Assembly (NCBI RefSeq): GCF_020697055.1
Contig: NZ_JAJFBP010000004.1
Coordinates: 86,604-150,603, forward strand
Direction of reading: 5' to 3'
Source: Panacagrimonas sp.
GTDB lineage: Bacteria > Pseudomonadota > Gammaproteobacteria > Nevskiales > Nevskiaceae
DNA length: 64,000 nt
Shown: piece by piece, positions 30,805 through 41,779 of the stretch
How positions within the stretch are numbered: position 1 is the stretch's first letter
How the letters are laid out: each line of letters starts with the position of its first letter
Position numbers and translations under genes: made by a program
The notes under the pieces: generated by a model
Databases searched by the model: none
What the model was told of the DNA's origin: nothing
Seen by the model: the letters and a program-made list of their open reading frames with translations, nothing else

Positions 30805-32286
30805 ATGAAATTTGACCTCGCCGCCTGGGGCGCCGAACTGACGCCGGATCGCCCCGCGATCTGGTTCAACGGCCGCTGGTACAGCTACCGGGACCTCAAC
30901 GAGCGCGCCACGCGCCTGGCCAACTGGCTGGCCGCGTCGGGCATCGGCTATGGCGCACGCGTGGGCCTGCTGGCCGGCAACCACCTGGCGCATTTCGACC
31001 TGATGTTCGCGGCGCCCAAGCTGGGGTTCGTGTTCGTGCCGTTCGACATCTACCACCTGCCGTCCGACATCCGCGTGCAGGCCGAGCGCGTGGGATGCGA
31101 CCTGCTGGTCTACGACACGCGTTTCGGGGACGTCGCCGCCAAGGCCTTCGCTTGTCCGCGCGCGACGCTCGAGCAGTACCGCGCTTGGCTGGGACATTCG
31201 AGCCGGGTGTATCCGGAGCCGCCGGTGCTCTCGCCCGAAAGCATCCAGATGATCCTGTTCACCGACGGCGAGGACGGCGTCTCGCACCCGGCGCTGATCC
31301 CCTATCGCCAGGTCCTGTCCAACGCGCAGAGCACGGCGATGGTCTGGGAGCTGGGGCCCGAGGATTGCGCGATCCAGGCCACGCCCTGCTTCCAGGCCTC
31401 GGTCCACGTGCTGGCGGTGCCGCTGCTCGCCGTCGGCGGACGCGTGGTGCTGATGAACGCCTTCGACGCCGGCGAGTTCCTGCGCCTGGCGCAGCGGCTG
31501 GAGGCGACGGCGATGTTCCTGCAGCCCGACATGTATCGGCGCCTGATCGACGACGCGGAATTCGCCGGCGCCGACCTGCAGCGCGTTCGATGGGCGATCT
31601 GCCTGGGCGTGTCGTGCCCCGAATCCGTGGCGCGGGCGCTGCGTGAGCGCGGCGTGCCGTTCAAACGCGGCTATGGCACCACCGAGGTGGGCGTGAACTG
31701 CTTCGAGATCGGCGTCGAGGAAGCGGCCGACCATCCCGAGTCGGTCGGCCGGCCCATGCCGCACCTGGACGTGGAGATCCGGCGCGCCGACGGATCGGCC
31801 TGCGGAGTCGACGAAGTCGGCGAGCTGACGTTCGCGGGGCAGGGCGTGTGCGCGGGCTATCTCGATCCGGGGCAGGCGTGGCCTGCGGTGTATCGCGACG
31901 GCTGGTACTGGAGCGGCGACATGGCACAGCGTGACGCCGACGGCCGCCATTTCCTGCGCGGTCGGCGCGACGAAGGCTACGTGTCCGACGGCAAGCAGGT
32001 GTATCCGGCGCAGGTCGAGCACGTGATGGAGCAGTGCTTCGGCGTCGCCGAGTGCATGGTCATCGGCATCCCCGGCGCCCGCGCCGACGCAACCGGACTG
32101 GCCGCGGTGGTCGTGCGTCCCGGCATGATCACCGGCGCCGAACTGCTGCGCCGCGAGCTGCGCGGAAAACTGCCGGCGTATGCCGTGCCCTCGGTGATCC
32201 TGTTCGTCGACGAGCTGCCGCGCACGCCGCAGGGCGCGCCCGATCGCATCGCGCTGCGACGCATGCTCGAGGCCCAGGACGCCTGA
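30805..32286 (+). CDS. ANL-superfamily acyl-CoA/acyl-AMP ligase-like protein with degenerate active site
   Basis: A 493-residue AMP-binding-fold protein. The N-domain layout, the GYGTTEVG (A5) motif and YWSGDMAQRDADG (A7) are clear. But the ATP P-loop, normally TSGTTGxPKG, reads FTDGEDGVSHPAL and has lost its Lys, and the catalytic Lys of the A10 motif (PRTPxGK) is replaced: TPQGAPDRIAL. The A8 hinge is also altered (GRRDEGYVSDGKQVYPAQVE). The family assignment is therefore sound, while classical adenylate-forming activity is doubtful. It is divergent from leuS and followed by a terminator-like hairpin. Confidence 0.85.
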   Translation: MKFDLAAWGAELTPDRPAIWFNGRWYSYRDLNERATRLANWLAASGIGYGARVGLLAGNHLAHFDLMFAAPKLGFVFVPFDIYHLPSDIRVQAERVGCDLLVYDTRFGDVAAKAFACPRATLEQYRAWLGHSSRVYPEPPVLSPESIQMILFTDGEDGVSHPALIPYRQVLSNAQSTAMVWELGPEDCAIQATPCFQASVHVLAVPLLAVGGRVVLMNAFDAGEFLRLAQRLEATAMFLQPDMYRRLIDDAEFAGADLQRVRWAICLGVSCPESVARALRERGVPFKRGYGTTEVGVNCFEIGVEEAADHPESVGRPMPHLDVEIRRADGSACGVDEVGELTFAGQGVCAGYLDPGQAWPAVYRDGWYWSGDMAQRDADGRHFLRGRRDEGYVSDGKQVYPAQVEHVMEQCFGVAECMVIGIPGARADATGLAAVVVRPGMITGAELLRRELRGKLPAYAVPSVILFVDELPRTPQGAPDRIALRRMLEAQDA

Positions 32287-32299
32287 GACCGAAAACGGG

Positions 32300-32324
32300 A
32301 ACGGCCCGCTCGAGGCGGGCCGTT
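32300..32324. terminator. Bidirectional terminator-like hairpin
   Basis: A 10-bp stem, AACGGCCCGC and GCGGGCCGTT, with a five-base loop. It sits between the convergent ANL-type gene (plus) and the His/Tyr-rich gene (minus). Only short T/A runs flank it (GAAAACGGG on one side), so efficiency is uncertain, but it suits both transcripts. Confidence 0.6.
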
Positions 32325-32343
32325 CGATACGCGTCACGCCGAT

Positions 32344-32844
32344 TCAGCGGCGGTCATCGTGGCGGTTGCGGAAGCGTTCCTGCCAGTTGCGTCCGTCGCC
32401 TTGGCCGCGATGGTCGCGGCCACCGCGATAGTCGTGTCCACCGCCGCGATGATCGTGCCGGCCCCGATCGTTCCAGCGCTGGCCGTTTCCGCGCCAGTCG
32501 TGGCCATGGCCGCGCCAGTGCTGATGGCCCCCCCGGTCCCAGTGCCGACGATGGTCGTGGTGGTAATGGTGGTGATGGTCGTGCCGATCGTAGTACCGAT
32601 ACGACGGACGCCCCGAGTAGGAGCGATAGCGCGGTCCGTAGTCGTGGTAGTGATAGACCGGACGCGGCGCGTAGTACTCGTGGACGTGGTAGCTCGACGC
32701 GTAGTCGTCGTAGTAGTAGCCGCCGAGCGGGATGCCGAGCCCGATGCTGACGTCGACGTCAGCCGACGCGGTGCCGGCGACACTCGCCAGACCCACCAGC
32801 AAGGCGCCCGCCAGCCATCTCTTCGTTCGATTCATCGCAGCCAT
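32344..32844 (-). CDS. Secreted His/Tyr/Gly/Arg-rich protein
   Basis: A 166-residue exported protein. A signal peptide ends at about residue 28 (GTASADVDVS), a short ordered part follows (IGLGIPLGGYYYDDYA), then a long tail dominated by His, Tyr, Arg, Gly and Asp, including an HDHHHHYHHDH cluster and RGGGHDYRGG-type repeats. GGAGAAGG sits before the ATG at 32844. Such tails bind Ni, Zn, Cu or Co in other proteins; here that is only inference. It resembles the PA-rich/YXWF-type periplasmic proteins often annotated hypothetical. Confidence 0.75.
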   Translation of the reverse strand: MAAMNRTKRWLAGALLVGLASVAGTASADVDVSIGLGIPLGGYYYDDYASSYHVHEYYAPRPVYHYHDYGPRYRSYSGRPSYRYYDRHDHHHHYHHDHRRHWDRGGHQHWRGHGHDWRGNGQRWNDRGRHDHRGGGHDYRGGRDHRGQGDGRNWQERFRNRHDDRR

Positions 32845-32962
32845 GTGCCTTCTCCTGCCTTGTGAGGCGGATCGTGGCGTCGGTGCAATGAACCGGTTCT
32901 TAACTGAACTGAACGATGGTGGCGGGGCTCGCTCGGGGCCCCAGCCCCGAGCCTTCGCCGGG

Positions 32963-32987
32963 CAAGGCGTGCCACTGGCACGCCTTG
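32963..32987 (-). repeat. Hairpin repeat, copy B (downstream of typA)
   Basis: A 12-bp inverted repeat, CAAGGCGTGCCA with TGGCACGCCTTG around one central base, 11 bases after the typA stop codon, in the same orientation and spacing as copy A after def (24427-24451). Similarity continues upstream through the stop codon (TGAGC, GGGGTTT) and downstream to about 32924 (GGGGCCCC). Pair-conserving changes between copies indicate a selected hairpin. Confidence 0.75.
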
Positions 32988-32998
32988 AAACCCCCGGC

Positions 32999-34846
<1,848 letters not shown>

Positions 34847-35044
34847 ACGGGCCTGGACAAAAGGTCGCGGAGTTTACGCGGCCCCACGTGAAACTTCACG
34901 GTGAATCGCTTTCGAGACGCGTCCGATGGCCGGGTCCCGGGCGGTTTCAAAGGTCCACTCCTCGAAGCTTTTCAGCGTGTTCTCGCGCCAGGCGGTGCGG
35001 ATTGCCATCCGCGTGGCAGGGCTCCGATCGACGGAAGGCGCCGT

Positions 35045-35872
35045 TCAGGCCGGTGACGCGGTCGCCCCGATCTGCCGCAGCAGGCTGGCGAGGCGCCCGG
35101 CCCAGGTCGTCTGTCCGCTTTCGTCGGCGATCAGGTCCTGGCGGATCTGGATGCCGACGTGCGCGATGCCGCGCGCGGCCCCGTGGACCGCGAGCGTCTG
35201 GTCCCGCTCGTTGTCCAGCGCGAAGGGTTCGTTGTCCCCGACCAGCAGACGCTCGTCGCGACGCAGCCCCGCAAGCAGCGCCTTGGCCGTGACGGTGTCG
35301 GTGCGGTGCATGACGCCGATGTGCCACGGGCGTGCGATGCCGCGATAGGCCGGGGTGAAGCTGTGCAGCCCGACCAGGATCAGCGGGCGACCGGCAGTGC
35401 GGCGCGCTCGTACCAGCGCGTCGAGCGCCGCGTGATATGGATCGAACACCGCGGTGCGGCGTGCCTCGACCTGTTCCGGCGTGAGGTCGAGATTGCCTTC
35501 GACCTGGCCCCATTCGCTGCGCTCGGTGATCGACTCCTTCGAACCGGGCGCGCGATTGCAGTCGATCACCAGGCGCGAATAGCTCTGCAGGACCAGCGCG
35601 GCTTCCAGGCGCTGTGCCAGGCGCGTGGCCAGGCCTTCCACGCCGACGTCCCATGCGACGTGGCTTTCGAGTTCGGTGTCGGTCAGGCCCAGGCTGCCGA
35701 GCGCCCGCGGGATGCGGCGTCCCGCGTGGTCGCAGGCGATCACGATGGGCGAGCCGCCCTCTTCGTGGCGCAGCTGCACGGCTGCGGGCTCGTCCCGCTC
35801 GAGCAACCCGGATGCAACGTTCGGTGCGCCGGCAGGACGATTCGCGGCGCGTGACGGTCTGGAGGAGGGCAC
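35045..35872 (-). CDS. N-formylglutamate amidohydrolase family protein
   Basis: A 275-residue enzyme of the family that hydrolyses N-formylglutamate in histidine degradation or related N-acyl amino acids. Visible signatures: CDHAGRRIPRAL, HVAWDVGVEG, YSRLVIDCNR and LVGLHSFTP, with His and Asp positioned as in the zinc-peptidase-like fold. The GTG start at 35872 has GGGAGCT about eight bases upstream and lies five bases beyond the preceding stop. No hut genes are nearby, so the substrate is unclear. Confidence 0.85.
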   Translation of the reverse strand: MPSSRPSRAANRPAGAPNVASGLLERDEPAAVQLRHEEGGSPIVIACDHAGRRIPRALGSLGLTDTELESHVAWDVGVEGLATRLAQRLEAALVLQSYSRLVIDCNRAPGSKESITERSEWGQVEGNLDLTPEQVEARRTAVFDPYHAALDALVRARRTAGRPLILVGLHSFTPAYRGIARPWHIGVMHRTDTVTAKALLAGLRRDERLLVGDNEPFALDNERDQTLAVHGAARGIAHVGIQIRQDLIADESGQTTWAGRLASLLRQIGATASPA

Positions 35873-35876
35873 GGAC

Positions 35877-36275
35877 TCAGCTCCCGGTCTTGGCAGTGGC
35901 GCCAGGCGCAGGCGGACGCTTGGTGGCTTCCACGCTCTCGTTGATGTTGTGCGGCACCGACCACTGGTCCATTTCCATGCCGGCCTGCTTGAGGCCCGTG
36001 ATGAGCAGCCGCAGCGCCGGCCGGTTGCCACGCGTGGCGATGCCGCCGCCACTGCGCGCGAGCAGGTTTTCGAAGCGATCGACGAACGCCGCCCGGTCCC
36101 GATTGGCGTTGCCGATCGACAGGCGTGCGCGGGCCCAGCTCTCGACGCGCTTGTAGTCGACCGAATTGGTGGCAAACGTCGATGCGGGAAATTTCACGAC
36201 CACGGTGTCGCCGTGGCGGGAGGTCGTTCCGCCGCCACTGAAGGCGCTGACGAGCAGGGATTGGGGTGTGGACAC
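35877..36275 (-). CDS. Conserved-looking hypothetical protein upstream of the amidohydrolase
   Basis: A 132-residue protein starting at GTG 36275 (MSTPQSLLVSAFSGGG). It contains HGDTVVVKFPASTF and two basic helical segments (YKRVESWARARLSIGN). No membrane span and no known motif is recognised. The neighbouring amidohydrolase begins 5 bases after its stop, so the two are likely cotranscribed. The start codon is uncertain, with only a weak GGAAG upstream. Confidence 0.6.
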   Translation of the reverse strand: MSTPQSLLVSAFSGGGTTSRHGDTVVVKFPASTFATNSVDYKRVESWARARLSIGNANRDRAAFVDRFENLLARSGGGIATRGNRPALRLLITGLKQAGMEMDQWSVPHNINESVEATKRPPAPGATAKTGS

Positions 36276-36336
36276 GGGAGGCTTCCAGAAGGAGCGGCTG
36301 CGGGATCGGCGGCCAGGTCGCAATGCTGGAGGCGTC

Positions 36337-36388
36337 TGTAGGAGCACGGCGCGCAGGTTGTCGCCATGTCCGCGGGCAGTATGCCCGC
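36337..36388. repeat. REP-like element with TGTAGGAGC
   Basis: The intergenic region holds TGTAGGAGC (36337-36345) and, 26 bases on, a perfect GCGGGCA-GTA-TGCCCGC hairpin (36372-36388). TGTAGGAGC-headed elements are abundant extragenic palindromes in Xanthomonadales and Pseudomonas. Only one copy is seen here, so this is a resemblance, not proof. Confidence 0.45.
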
Positions 36389-36429
36389 AATCGCACACGG
36401 CCAGTGGCCAACGCGATGCGACGGCCTCG

Positions 36430-37302
36430 TCAGGCGTCGTCGATCGCGCGCGGCCAGCTGTCGTGCAGCAGGCGGGACAAGGCGCGATCGGCGAGCAGCC
36501 TTCCGCCCGTCTGGCAGCGGGCGCAGTAGTTCGCCTCGTTGTCGGCATAGACGATCCGCTGCACCGGCGTGCCGCAATCCGGACACGGCAGCCCGAATCG
36601 CCCGTGCACGGCCATCGCGGCGTGGAACGCGGTGACCTTGGGCGGCCAGCCGCCCGCGGCCTGCGCCTCCTGCCGCAGGTGATCGGTCCACTGCGACAGC
36701 ACGCAGCGCGTGGCGTCGAACACGCGTGCGCAGGCCGCATCGTCGATCGACTGCGTCTTCAGGAACGGCGAGAGCCGCGCGCGATGCAGGATCTCGTCGG
36801 AGTACGCGTTGCCGATGGCCGCGAAGATCGTGGGATCGGTCAGCGCCCGCTTGAGGGTGTGGTTGTCGCGACGCAGTCGCGCGGTGAACGCCGCCAGATC
36901 GATCGCCAGCGGCTCGAGGCCGCCGCGATCCATCTTTGCCAGTTCGGCCTCGGACGCGAACAGGTGCAGCGCGGCGCGTCGCTTGGTGCCCGGCTCGGTC
37001 AGCAAAAGCGAGCCCGTTTCGAAGTCGAACGCGCACAAGCCCTTCGCGCCCGGTTTTTTCCAGTGCAGGCGCCCGAGGATCATCAGGTGCACCGCGGCGC
37101 AGGCACCGCCTTCGAATCGCAGCACGAGGCGCTTGCCGATGCGGGACGTCCCGACGAGCCTGCGTCCGCCGAAGTCGGCCGGTCGGGGCGTCACCGTGCG
37201 CAGCACGAAGGGATTGCCCAGGCGGATCGCCTTCAACGTCTGCCCGAGCGCCCGAGCCTCGAGACACTCGAGGTAGACGCTCAGGTCGGGCAGCTCCGGC
37301 AT
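36430..37302 (-). CDS. Fpg/Nei-family DNA glycosylase, divergent paralog
   Basis: A 290-residue base-excision enzyme. The N-terminal MPELPD carries the catalytic Pro2/Glu3, the H2TH region contains DPTIFAAIGNAYSDEIL, and the C-terminal zinc finger CPDCGTPVQRIVYADNEANYCARCQ has all four Cys but a longer spacer than MutM. The sequence differs strongly from the MutM 3 kb away. It resembles the Nei/Fpg-like proteins annotated as DNA-formamidopyrimidine glycosylase family. It is followed on the same strand by the unknown and amidohydrolase genes. Confidence 0.88.
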   Translation of the reverse strand: MPELPDLSVYLECLEARALGQTLKAIRLGNPFVLRTVTPRPADFGGRRLVGTSRIGKRLVLRFEGGACAAVHLMILGRLHWKKPGAKGLCAFDFETGSLLLTEPGTKRRAALHLFASEAELAKMDRGGLEPLAIDLAAFTARLRRDNHTLKRALTDPTIFAAIGNAYSDEILHRARLSPFLKTQSIDDAACARVFDATRCVLSQWTDHLRQEAQAAGGWPPKVTAFHAAMAVHGRFGLPCPDCGTPVQRIVYADNEANYCARCQTGGRLLADRALSRLLHDSWPRAIDDA

Positions 37303-37318
37303 GCCGGCCCGGTGCGGT

Positions 37319-38572
37319 TCACATCGCGCGGATGGCCGACGCGGCCCGCCGCGCCTTGGCCCGCGCCGCCTCGACGCTCTCGTCGAGCGCCAGCGCCACG
37401 CCCATGCGCCGCTTGCCGACGATCTCGGGCTTTCCGAACAGACGCAGCATCGTGTCGGGCTCGGCCAGCGCCTGCGCCGCGCCGTTGAAGGCGGGCGCCA
37501 CCTGATTGCCCTCGCAGAGAATGGCGCAGGAAGCGGCAAAAGGTCCGCGCGCACGGATGTTGGGAATCGGCAGGCCCAGGATCGCGCGCACGTGCAGCGC
37601 GAACTGGCTCAGGTCCTGCGAGATCAGCGTGACCAGGCCGGTATCGTGCGGCCGTGGCGAGACTTCGCTGAAGATCACGTCGTCGCCCTTGACGAACAGT
37701 TCCACGCCGAAGATTCCGCGGCCGCCCAGCGCGCGCGTGACCTTGTCGGCGATCTCCTGCGACCTGGCCAGCGCCGCTTCGGACATCGGGTGCGGCTGCC
37801 AGGACTCGCGGTAATCGCCGTCGACCTGCAGATGCCCGATCGGCGCGCAGAACGAGGTGTTGGTGCCGCATTCCTCGTTCATGCCCGGCGGGCCCAGCCA
37901 GTGGCGCACGGTGAGCAGCGTGATCTCGTAGTCGAAGTCGACGAAGCCTTCGACGATCACTTTGCCCCGACCGGCGCGGCCACCGGCCTGCGCGTAGTCC
38001 CAGGCCTTCTGTACGTCCGCCACGGTCTTGACCGTCGACTGACCCTTGCCCGAGCTCGACATCACCGGCTTGACCACGCACGGAATGCCGATGGCCTCGA
38101 TCGCCGCCCGGTATTCGGCCTCGGTTTCCGCGAAGCGATACGGCGAGGTGGGAAGTCCCAGCTCCTCGGCCGCCAGACGGCGGATGCCCTCGCGATCCAT
38201 CGTCAGGCGCGCCGCGCGCGCCGTCGGCACCACGATGAAGCCTTCCTTCTCCAGCTCCAGCAGCGTCGGCGTATGGATCGCCTCGATCTCCGGGACGATC
38301 AGCGTCGGGCCTTCCAGTTCGATGACGCGGCGCAGCTCGGCGCCGTCGAGCATCTTGATCACGTGGCTGCGGTGCGCGACCTGCATCGCGGGAGCGTTCG
38401 AATACCGGTCCACCGCGACCGTCTCGACGCCGAGGCGCTGCAGTTCGATCACGACTTCCTTGCCCAGCTCCCCCGAGCCGAGCATCAGCACGCACACGGC
38501 GTTGACCGACAGCGGCGTGCCCAGCGTGATGGTCGAGACCTGGATGGCCGGCGGCTGTGGAAGGTCAGACAT
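37319..38572 (-). CDS. purT: Formate-dependent phosphoribosylglycinamide formyltransferase
   Basis: A 417-residue ATP-grasp enzyme that makes formyl-GAR in purine synthesis using formate. The N-terminal Rossmann-like part has [13 protein letters not shown]; the ATP-grasp core shows [23 protein letters not shown] and [24 protein letters not shown]. Length and motifs are fully typical. Its start overlaps the end of the upstream OYE-like gene by eight bases, so the two are coupled. Confidence 0.96.
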   Translation of the reverse strand: MSDLPQPPAIQVSTITLGTPLSVNAVCVLMLGSGELGKEVVIELQRLGVETVAVDRYSNAPAMQVAHRSHVIKMLDGAELRRVIELEGPTLIVPEIEAIHTPTLLELEKEGFIVVPTARAARLTMDREGIRRLAAEELGLPTSPYRFAETEAEYRAAIEAIGIPCVVKPVMSSSGKGQSTVKTVADVQKAWDYAQAGGRAGRGKVIVEGFVDFDYEITLLTVRHWLGPPGMNEECGTNTSFCAPIGHLQVDGDYRESWQPHPMSEAALARSQEIADKVTRALGGRGIFGVELFVKGDDVIFSEVSPRPHDTGLVTLISQDLSQFALHVRAILGLPIPNIRARGPFAASCAILCEGNQVAPAFNGAAQALAEPDTMLRLFGKPEIVGKRRMGVALALDESVEAARAKARRAASAIRAM

Positions 38573-39896
38573 GGGATCTCCGAGCGCGATGCATGCGCCA
38601 CGCGGCGCGGTATTCCGTCGAGAGGTAGCCGATCAGCGCCGACAGCGTGCCGCGCTGCAGGTCCGGGCCCAGCCCATCGGCCAGGCGAAACAGGTTCAGG
38701 TAGTACCAGCCGATCTCGCCGAAGGCGTTGAGCTGGCGGAACAGCGCAAGCTTCGAGGTCGGCGAGAACAGTCCGCGATCGGCCAGCACCAGTCCGCGTT
38801 CGAACGCCGGCAGCTCGCGCGTCTCGCCGCGCAGCAGCGCACCCGCGACGTCGGTGTGCGTGCACAGCGGACGCGCCAGTCCGATCACGTCGCACACGCC
38901 TTCGTCCACCGCCGTTTCCATGGTCTCGCGCGTGCGAAAACCGCCCGTGACCATCAGCGGCATCTTCGCCACCTTGCGCACGCGCTCGGCGTATTCGAGG
39001 AAGTAGGCCTCGCGTCGTCGCGTGCTTTCGCGCTTGGGCGCGGCGGTCGACGCATCGCCCTGGTGACCGAGCAGCGCCGGCTGCTCGTAGTTGCCGCCGG
39101 AGAGTTCGAGCAGATCCACCGACTCGTCGTTGAGCCAACCGACGACCTGCACGCAATCGTCGTTGGTGAAGCCGCCTTTGCGGAAGTCGTCGGAATTGAG
39201 CTTCACGCTGATCGGGAAATCCGCGCCGACCGCGCGACGCGTCGCGCGCAAGACCTCGATCAGCATCCGCGCCCGGTTGGAAAGGTCACCGCCCCAGGCA
39301 TCGGTGCGTCGATTGGTCACCGGCGACAGGAACGAGCTGAGCAGGTAGCCGTGCGCGGCGTGGATCTGCACGCCGGTGAAACCGCAGTCGCGCGCGATCA
39401 CCGCGACCTTCGCGAAGCGTTCGATCAGATCCAGGATCTCGGGTTCGGTCAGCGCACGCGGCTTGCCGAAGTTGCCGAGCAGACCGAGCTGCTCGGCCGA
39501 CGGCGCCATCGGCTGGCGCGTGACGTAGCGCGGCGACTGGCGGCCGGGATGATTGATCTGCATCCAGAGATGGTTGCCGCCGCTGGTGCCGGCCTTGGCC
39601 CAGCGGGCCAGTCGCTGGCGCGCCTCGCCGTCCTGCGTCATCGCATCGGTGATGTCGATGGTCACGTTCGCGGGCCGCTCCAGCACGCGCCGATCGATCT
39701 GCACGTTGCCGGTCAGCAGCAGGCCGGCGCCGCCGTCGCTCCAGCGCCGGTACAGCGTGTCCAGGCGCGGGGTCGCGCGCAGGTGCTCGTCGGCGAGCCC
39801 CTCGGTCATCGCGGCCTTGCACAGGCGGTTGGGCAGTACCGCGCCGCACGGCAGGGTCAGGGGACGCGACAGGATGTCGGAAGGCGATGGGGTCAT
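38565..39896 (-). CDS. NADH:flavin oxidoreductase (old yellow enzyme family)
   Basis: A 443-residue FMN-dependent TIM-barrel enzyme. FMN- and substrate-site motifs: [41 protein letters not shown] (catalytic His pair) and [12 protein letters not shown]. It reduces activated C=C bonds or related substrates; the physiological one is unknown. The ATG at 39896 is preferred to an in-frame TTG five codons earlier. It ends eight bases inside purT. Confidence 0.9.
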   Translation of the reverse strand: MTPSPSDILSRPLTLPCGAVLPNRLCKAAMTEGLADEHLRATPRLDTLYRRWSDGGAGLLLTGNVQIDRRVLERPANVTIDITDAMTQDGEARQRLARWAKAGTSGGNHLWMQINHPGRQSPRYVTRQPMAPSAEQLGLLGNFGKPRALTEPEILDLIERFAKVAVIARDCGFTGVQIHAAHGYLLSSFLSPVTNRRTDAWGGDLSNRARMLIEVLRATRRAVGADFPISVKLNSDDFRKGGFTNDDCVQVVGWLNDESVDLLELSGGNYEQPALLGHQGDASTAAPKRESTRRREAYFLEYAERVRKVAKMPLMVTGGFRTRETMETAVDEGVCDVIGLARPLCTHTDVAGALLRGETRELPAFERGLVLADRGLFSPTSKLALFRQLNAFGEIGWYYLNLFRLADGLGPDLQRGTLSALIGYLSTEYRAAWRMHRARRSHV

Positions 39897-39938
39897 CGGG
39901 TCGGGACGCAACGTCGGGAATCGCGGGATTCTGCCGCG

Positions 39939-40757
39939 TCAGCGCTGGCAGTGGGCGCAGAAGAAGCTCGAGCGCTGGCCGATGACCTTGCGACGGATCG
40001 GCCGGTTGCAGTTGCGGCAGGCCTGGCCTTCGCGCCCGTACACGTAGAGATCCTGCTGGAAATAGCCCGACTCGCCGTTGGCGCCGGCGAAGTCGCGCAG
40101 CGTGGTGCCGCCCTGGACGATGGCCTCGTCCAGCACCTCGCGGATGCGCGCGGCCAGAGTGGCGTATTCGGTGCGGCTCACGCGTCCGGCGGCGCGACCC
40201 GGCCGGATGCCGGCGCGGAACAGCGCTTCGGCCGCGTAGATGTTGCCGGCGCCCACGACGATGCGGCCGTCCATCACGAAGTTCTTCACCGCCGCGCTGC
40301 GGCCGCGCGATCGTTCGAAGAGGTAGTCGCCGCTGAAGACCGGATCGAAGGGCTCGGGGCCCAGGCCGCGCAGCAGTTCGTGATCCGGTTCGTCGGCGCC
40401 CCACAGCAGGACGGCGCCGAAGCGGCGCGGATCGTGGAAGCGCAGCAGGCGGCCGCTGTCGAGCTCGAAATCCAGGTGATCGTGCTTGACCAGCGGCTCG
40501 TGCGGGTCGAGCACCCAGATGCGGCCGGACATGCCCAGATGGATCAGCAGCCGATCGCCGCTGTCCAGGTGCAGCACCAGGTACTTGGCGCGACGGTCCG
40601 CCCGCTCCACGCGCCGACCTTCCAGTCGCACCGCCAGGTCGGCGGGGACGGGCCAGCGCAGTCGACGGTCGCGCACCACCACGCGCTGCAGGCGCCGACC
40701 CAGCACGTGCGGCTCGATGCCGCGGCGGATCGTTTCGACTTCGGGCAGTTCGGGCAT
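39939..40757 (-). CDS. mutM: Formamidopyrimidine-DNA glycosylase (MutM/Fpg)
   Basis: A 272-residue bifunctional glycosylase/lyase for 8-oxoguanine and FapyG. MPELPEVETIRRGI gives Pro2/Glu3; a Lys near residue 57 in RAKYLVLHL is in the expected place; the H2TH motif reads NFVMDGRIVVGAGNIYAAE; the zinc finger is CRNCNRPIRR...CAHC. Standard length. It is transcribed toward the OYE and purT genes. Confidence 0.96.
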   Translation of the reverse strand: MPELPEVETIRRGIEPHVLGRRLQRVVVRDRRLRWPVPADLAVRLEGRRVERADRRAKYLVLHLDSGDRLLIHLGMSGRIWVLDPHEPLVKHDHLDFELDSGRLLRFHDPRRFGAVLLWGADEPDHELLRGLGPEPFDPVFSGDYLFERSRGRSAAVKNFVMDGRIVVGAGNIYAAEALFRAGIRPGRAAGRVSRTEYATLAARIREVLDEAIVQGGTTLRDFAGANGESGYFQQDLYVYGREGQACRNCNRPIRRKVIGQRSSFFCAHCQR

Positions 40758-40778
40758 CGCCGTGGTGCCGCGGCGCCC

Positions 40779-41777
40779 TCAGAAGGCGAAGCGCGCGATC
40801 TCGAAGGCGATGGCCGCGATGAAAGCGGACGCCGGGATGGTGAAGATCCACGCCCAGACGATGTTGCCCGCCACGCCCCAGCGCACCGCCGAGAAGCGCC
40901 GGGCGGCGCCGACCCCGACGATCGAGCCGGTGATGGTGTGCGTCGTCGAGACCGGCACGCCCAGGCTCGTGGCGAGGAACAGTGCGGTGGCGCCGCTGGC
41001 CGATGCGCAGAAGCCGCTGACCGGTCGCAGCTTGGTGATGCGCTGACCCATCGTCTTGACGATGCGCCAGCCGCCGAACAACGTGCCCAGTCCCATCGCG
41101 GTCTGGCAGGCGATCACGACCCAGAACGGCAGGTCGGCGTCCTTGGAGAGCGAGCCCGAGACGATCAGCAGCAGCCAGATGATGCCCATCGTCTTCTGCG
41201 CATCGTTGCTGCCGTGCCCCAGGCTGTAGAGCGCGGCGGAGACGAACTGCAGGCGGTTGAAGGTGCGCTCGGCGCGCTTGGCCGGAGACCGGAAGAACAG
41301 CCACGCGCACCCCAGCATCAGCAGCGCACCCAGCGCGAAACCGAACAGCGGCGACAGCACGATCGCGACCGACACCTTGAGAAAACCCTCGGACAGCAGC
41401 GTGCCGGTGCCGCCCTTGGCGATCGCCGCGCCGGCCAGTCCGCCGATCAGCGCATGCGACGAGCTCGACGGGATGCCGAAGTACCACGTGATGACGTTCC
41501 AGGAGATCGCGCCGACCAGTGCGCCGAACACCACGTAGGTGTCGATCACGTTCGGATCGACGATGCCCTTGCCGACGGTCGCGGCCACGTGCAGGCCGAA
41601 GAACAGGAAGGCGATGAAGTTGAAGAAGGCCGCCCAGATGATCGCCATCTGCGGTGACATCGCACCCGTGGAGACGATCGTCGCGATCGAATTGGCCGCG
41701 TCGTGGAAGCCGTTCATGAAATCGAAAATCAGCGCCACCGCGATCAGCGCGATCAGCACCTCCATGCCGATGAGCAT
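40779..41777 (-). CDS. Low-affinity inorganic phosphate transporter, Pit family
   Basis: A 332-residue integral membrane transporter with about ten helices. The two inverted-repeat signatures are visible: GFHDAANSIATIVSTGAMSP near the start and GASGATALFLATSLGVPVSTTHT toward the end. It imports metal-phosphate by proton symport. The upstream DUF47 gene ends two bases before its start, the common pit-DUF47 pair. Confidence 0.94.
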   Translation of the reverse strand: MLIGMEVLIALIAVALIFDFMNGFHDAANSIATIVSTGAMSPQMAIIWAAFFNFIAFLFFGLHVAATVGKGIVDPNVIDTYVVFGALVGAISWNVITWYFGIPSSSSHALIGGLAGAAIAKGGTGTLLSEGFLKVSVAIVLSPLFGFALGALLMLGCAWLFFRSPAKRAERTFNRLQFVSAALYSLGHGSNDAQKTMGIIWLLLIVSGSLSKDADLPFWVVIACQTAMGLGTLFGGWRIVKTMGQRITKLRPVSGFCASASGATALFLATSLGVPVSTTHTITGSIVGVGAARRFSAVRWGVAGNIVWAWIFTIPASAFIAAIAFEIARFAF

Positions 41778-41779
41778 GT

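Noticed and set aside
36337..36388. TGTAGGAGC element as proof of Xanthomonadales origin
   Set aside because: One partial match only; such elements occur in several gammaproteobacteria, so it is used as a hint, not as evidence for taxonomy.
38046..41657. 1203-codon plus-strand frame over purT, OYE, mutM and pit
   Set aside because: Antisense to four well-supported minus-strand genes; no domain seen.
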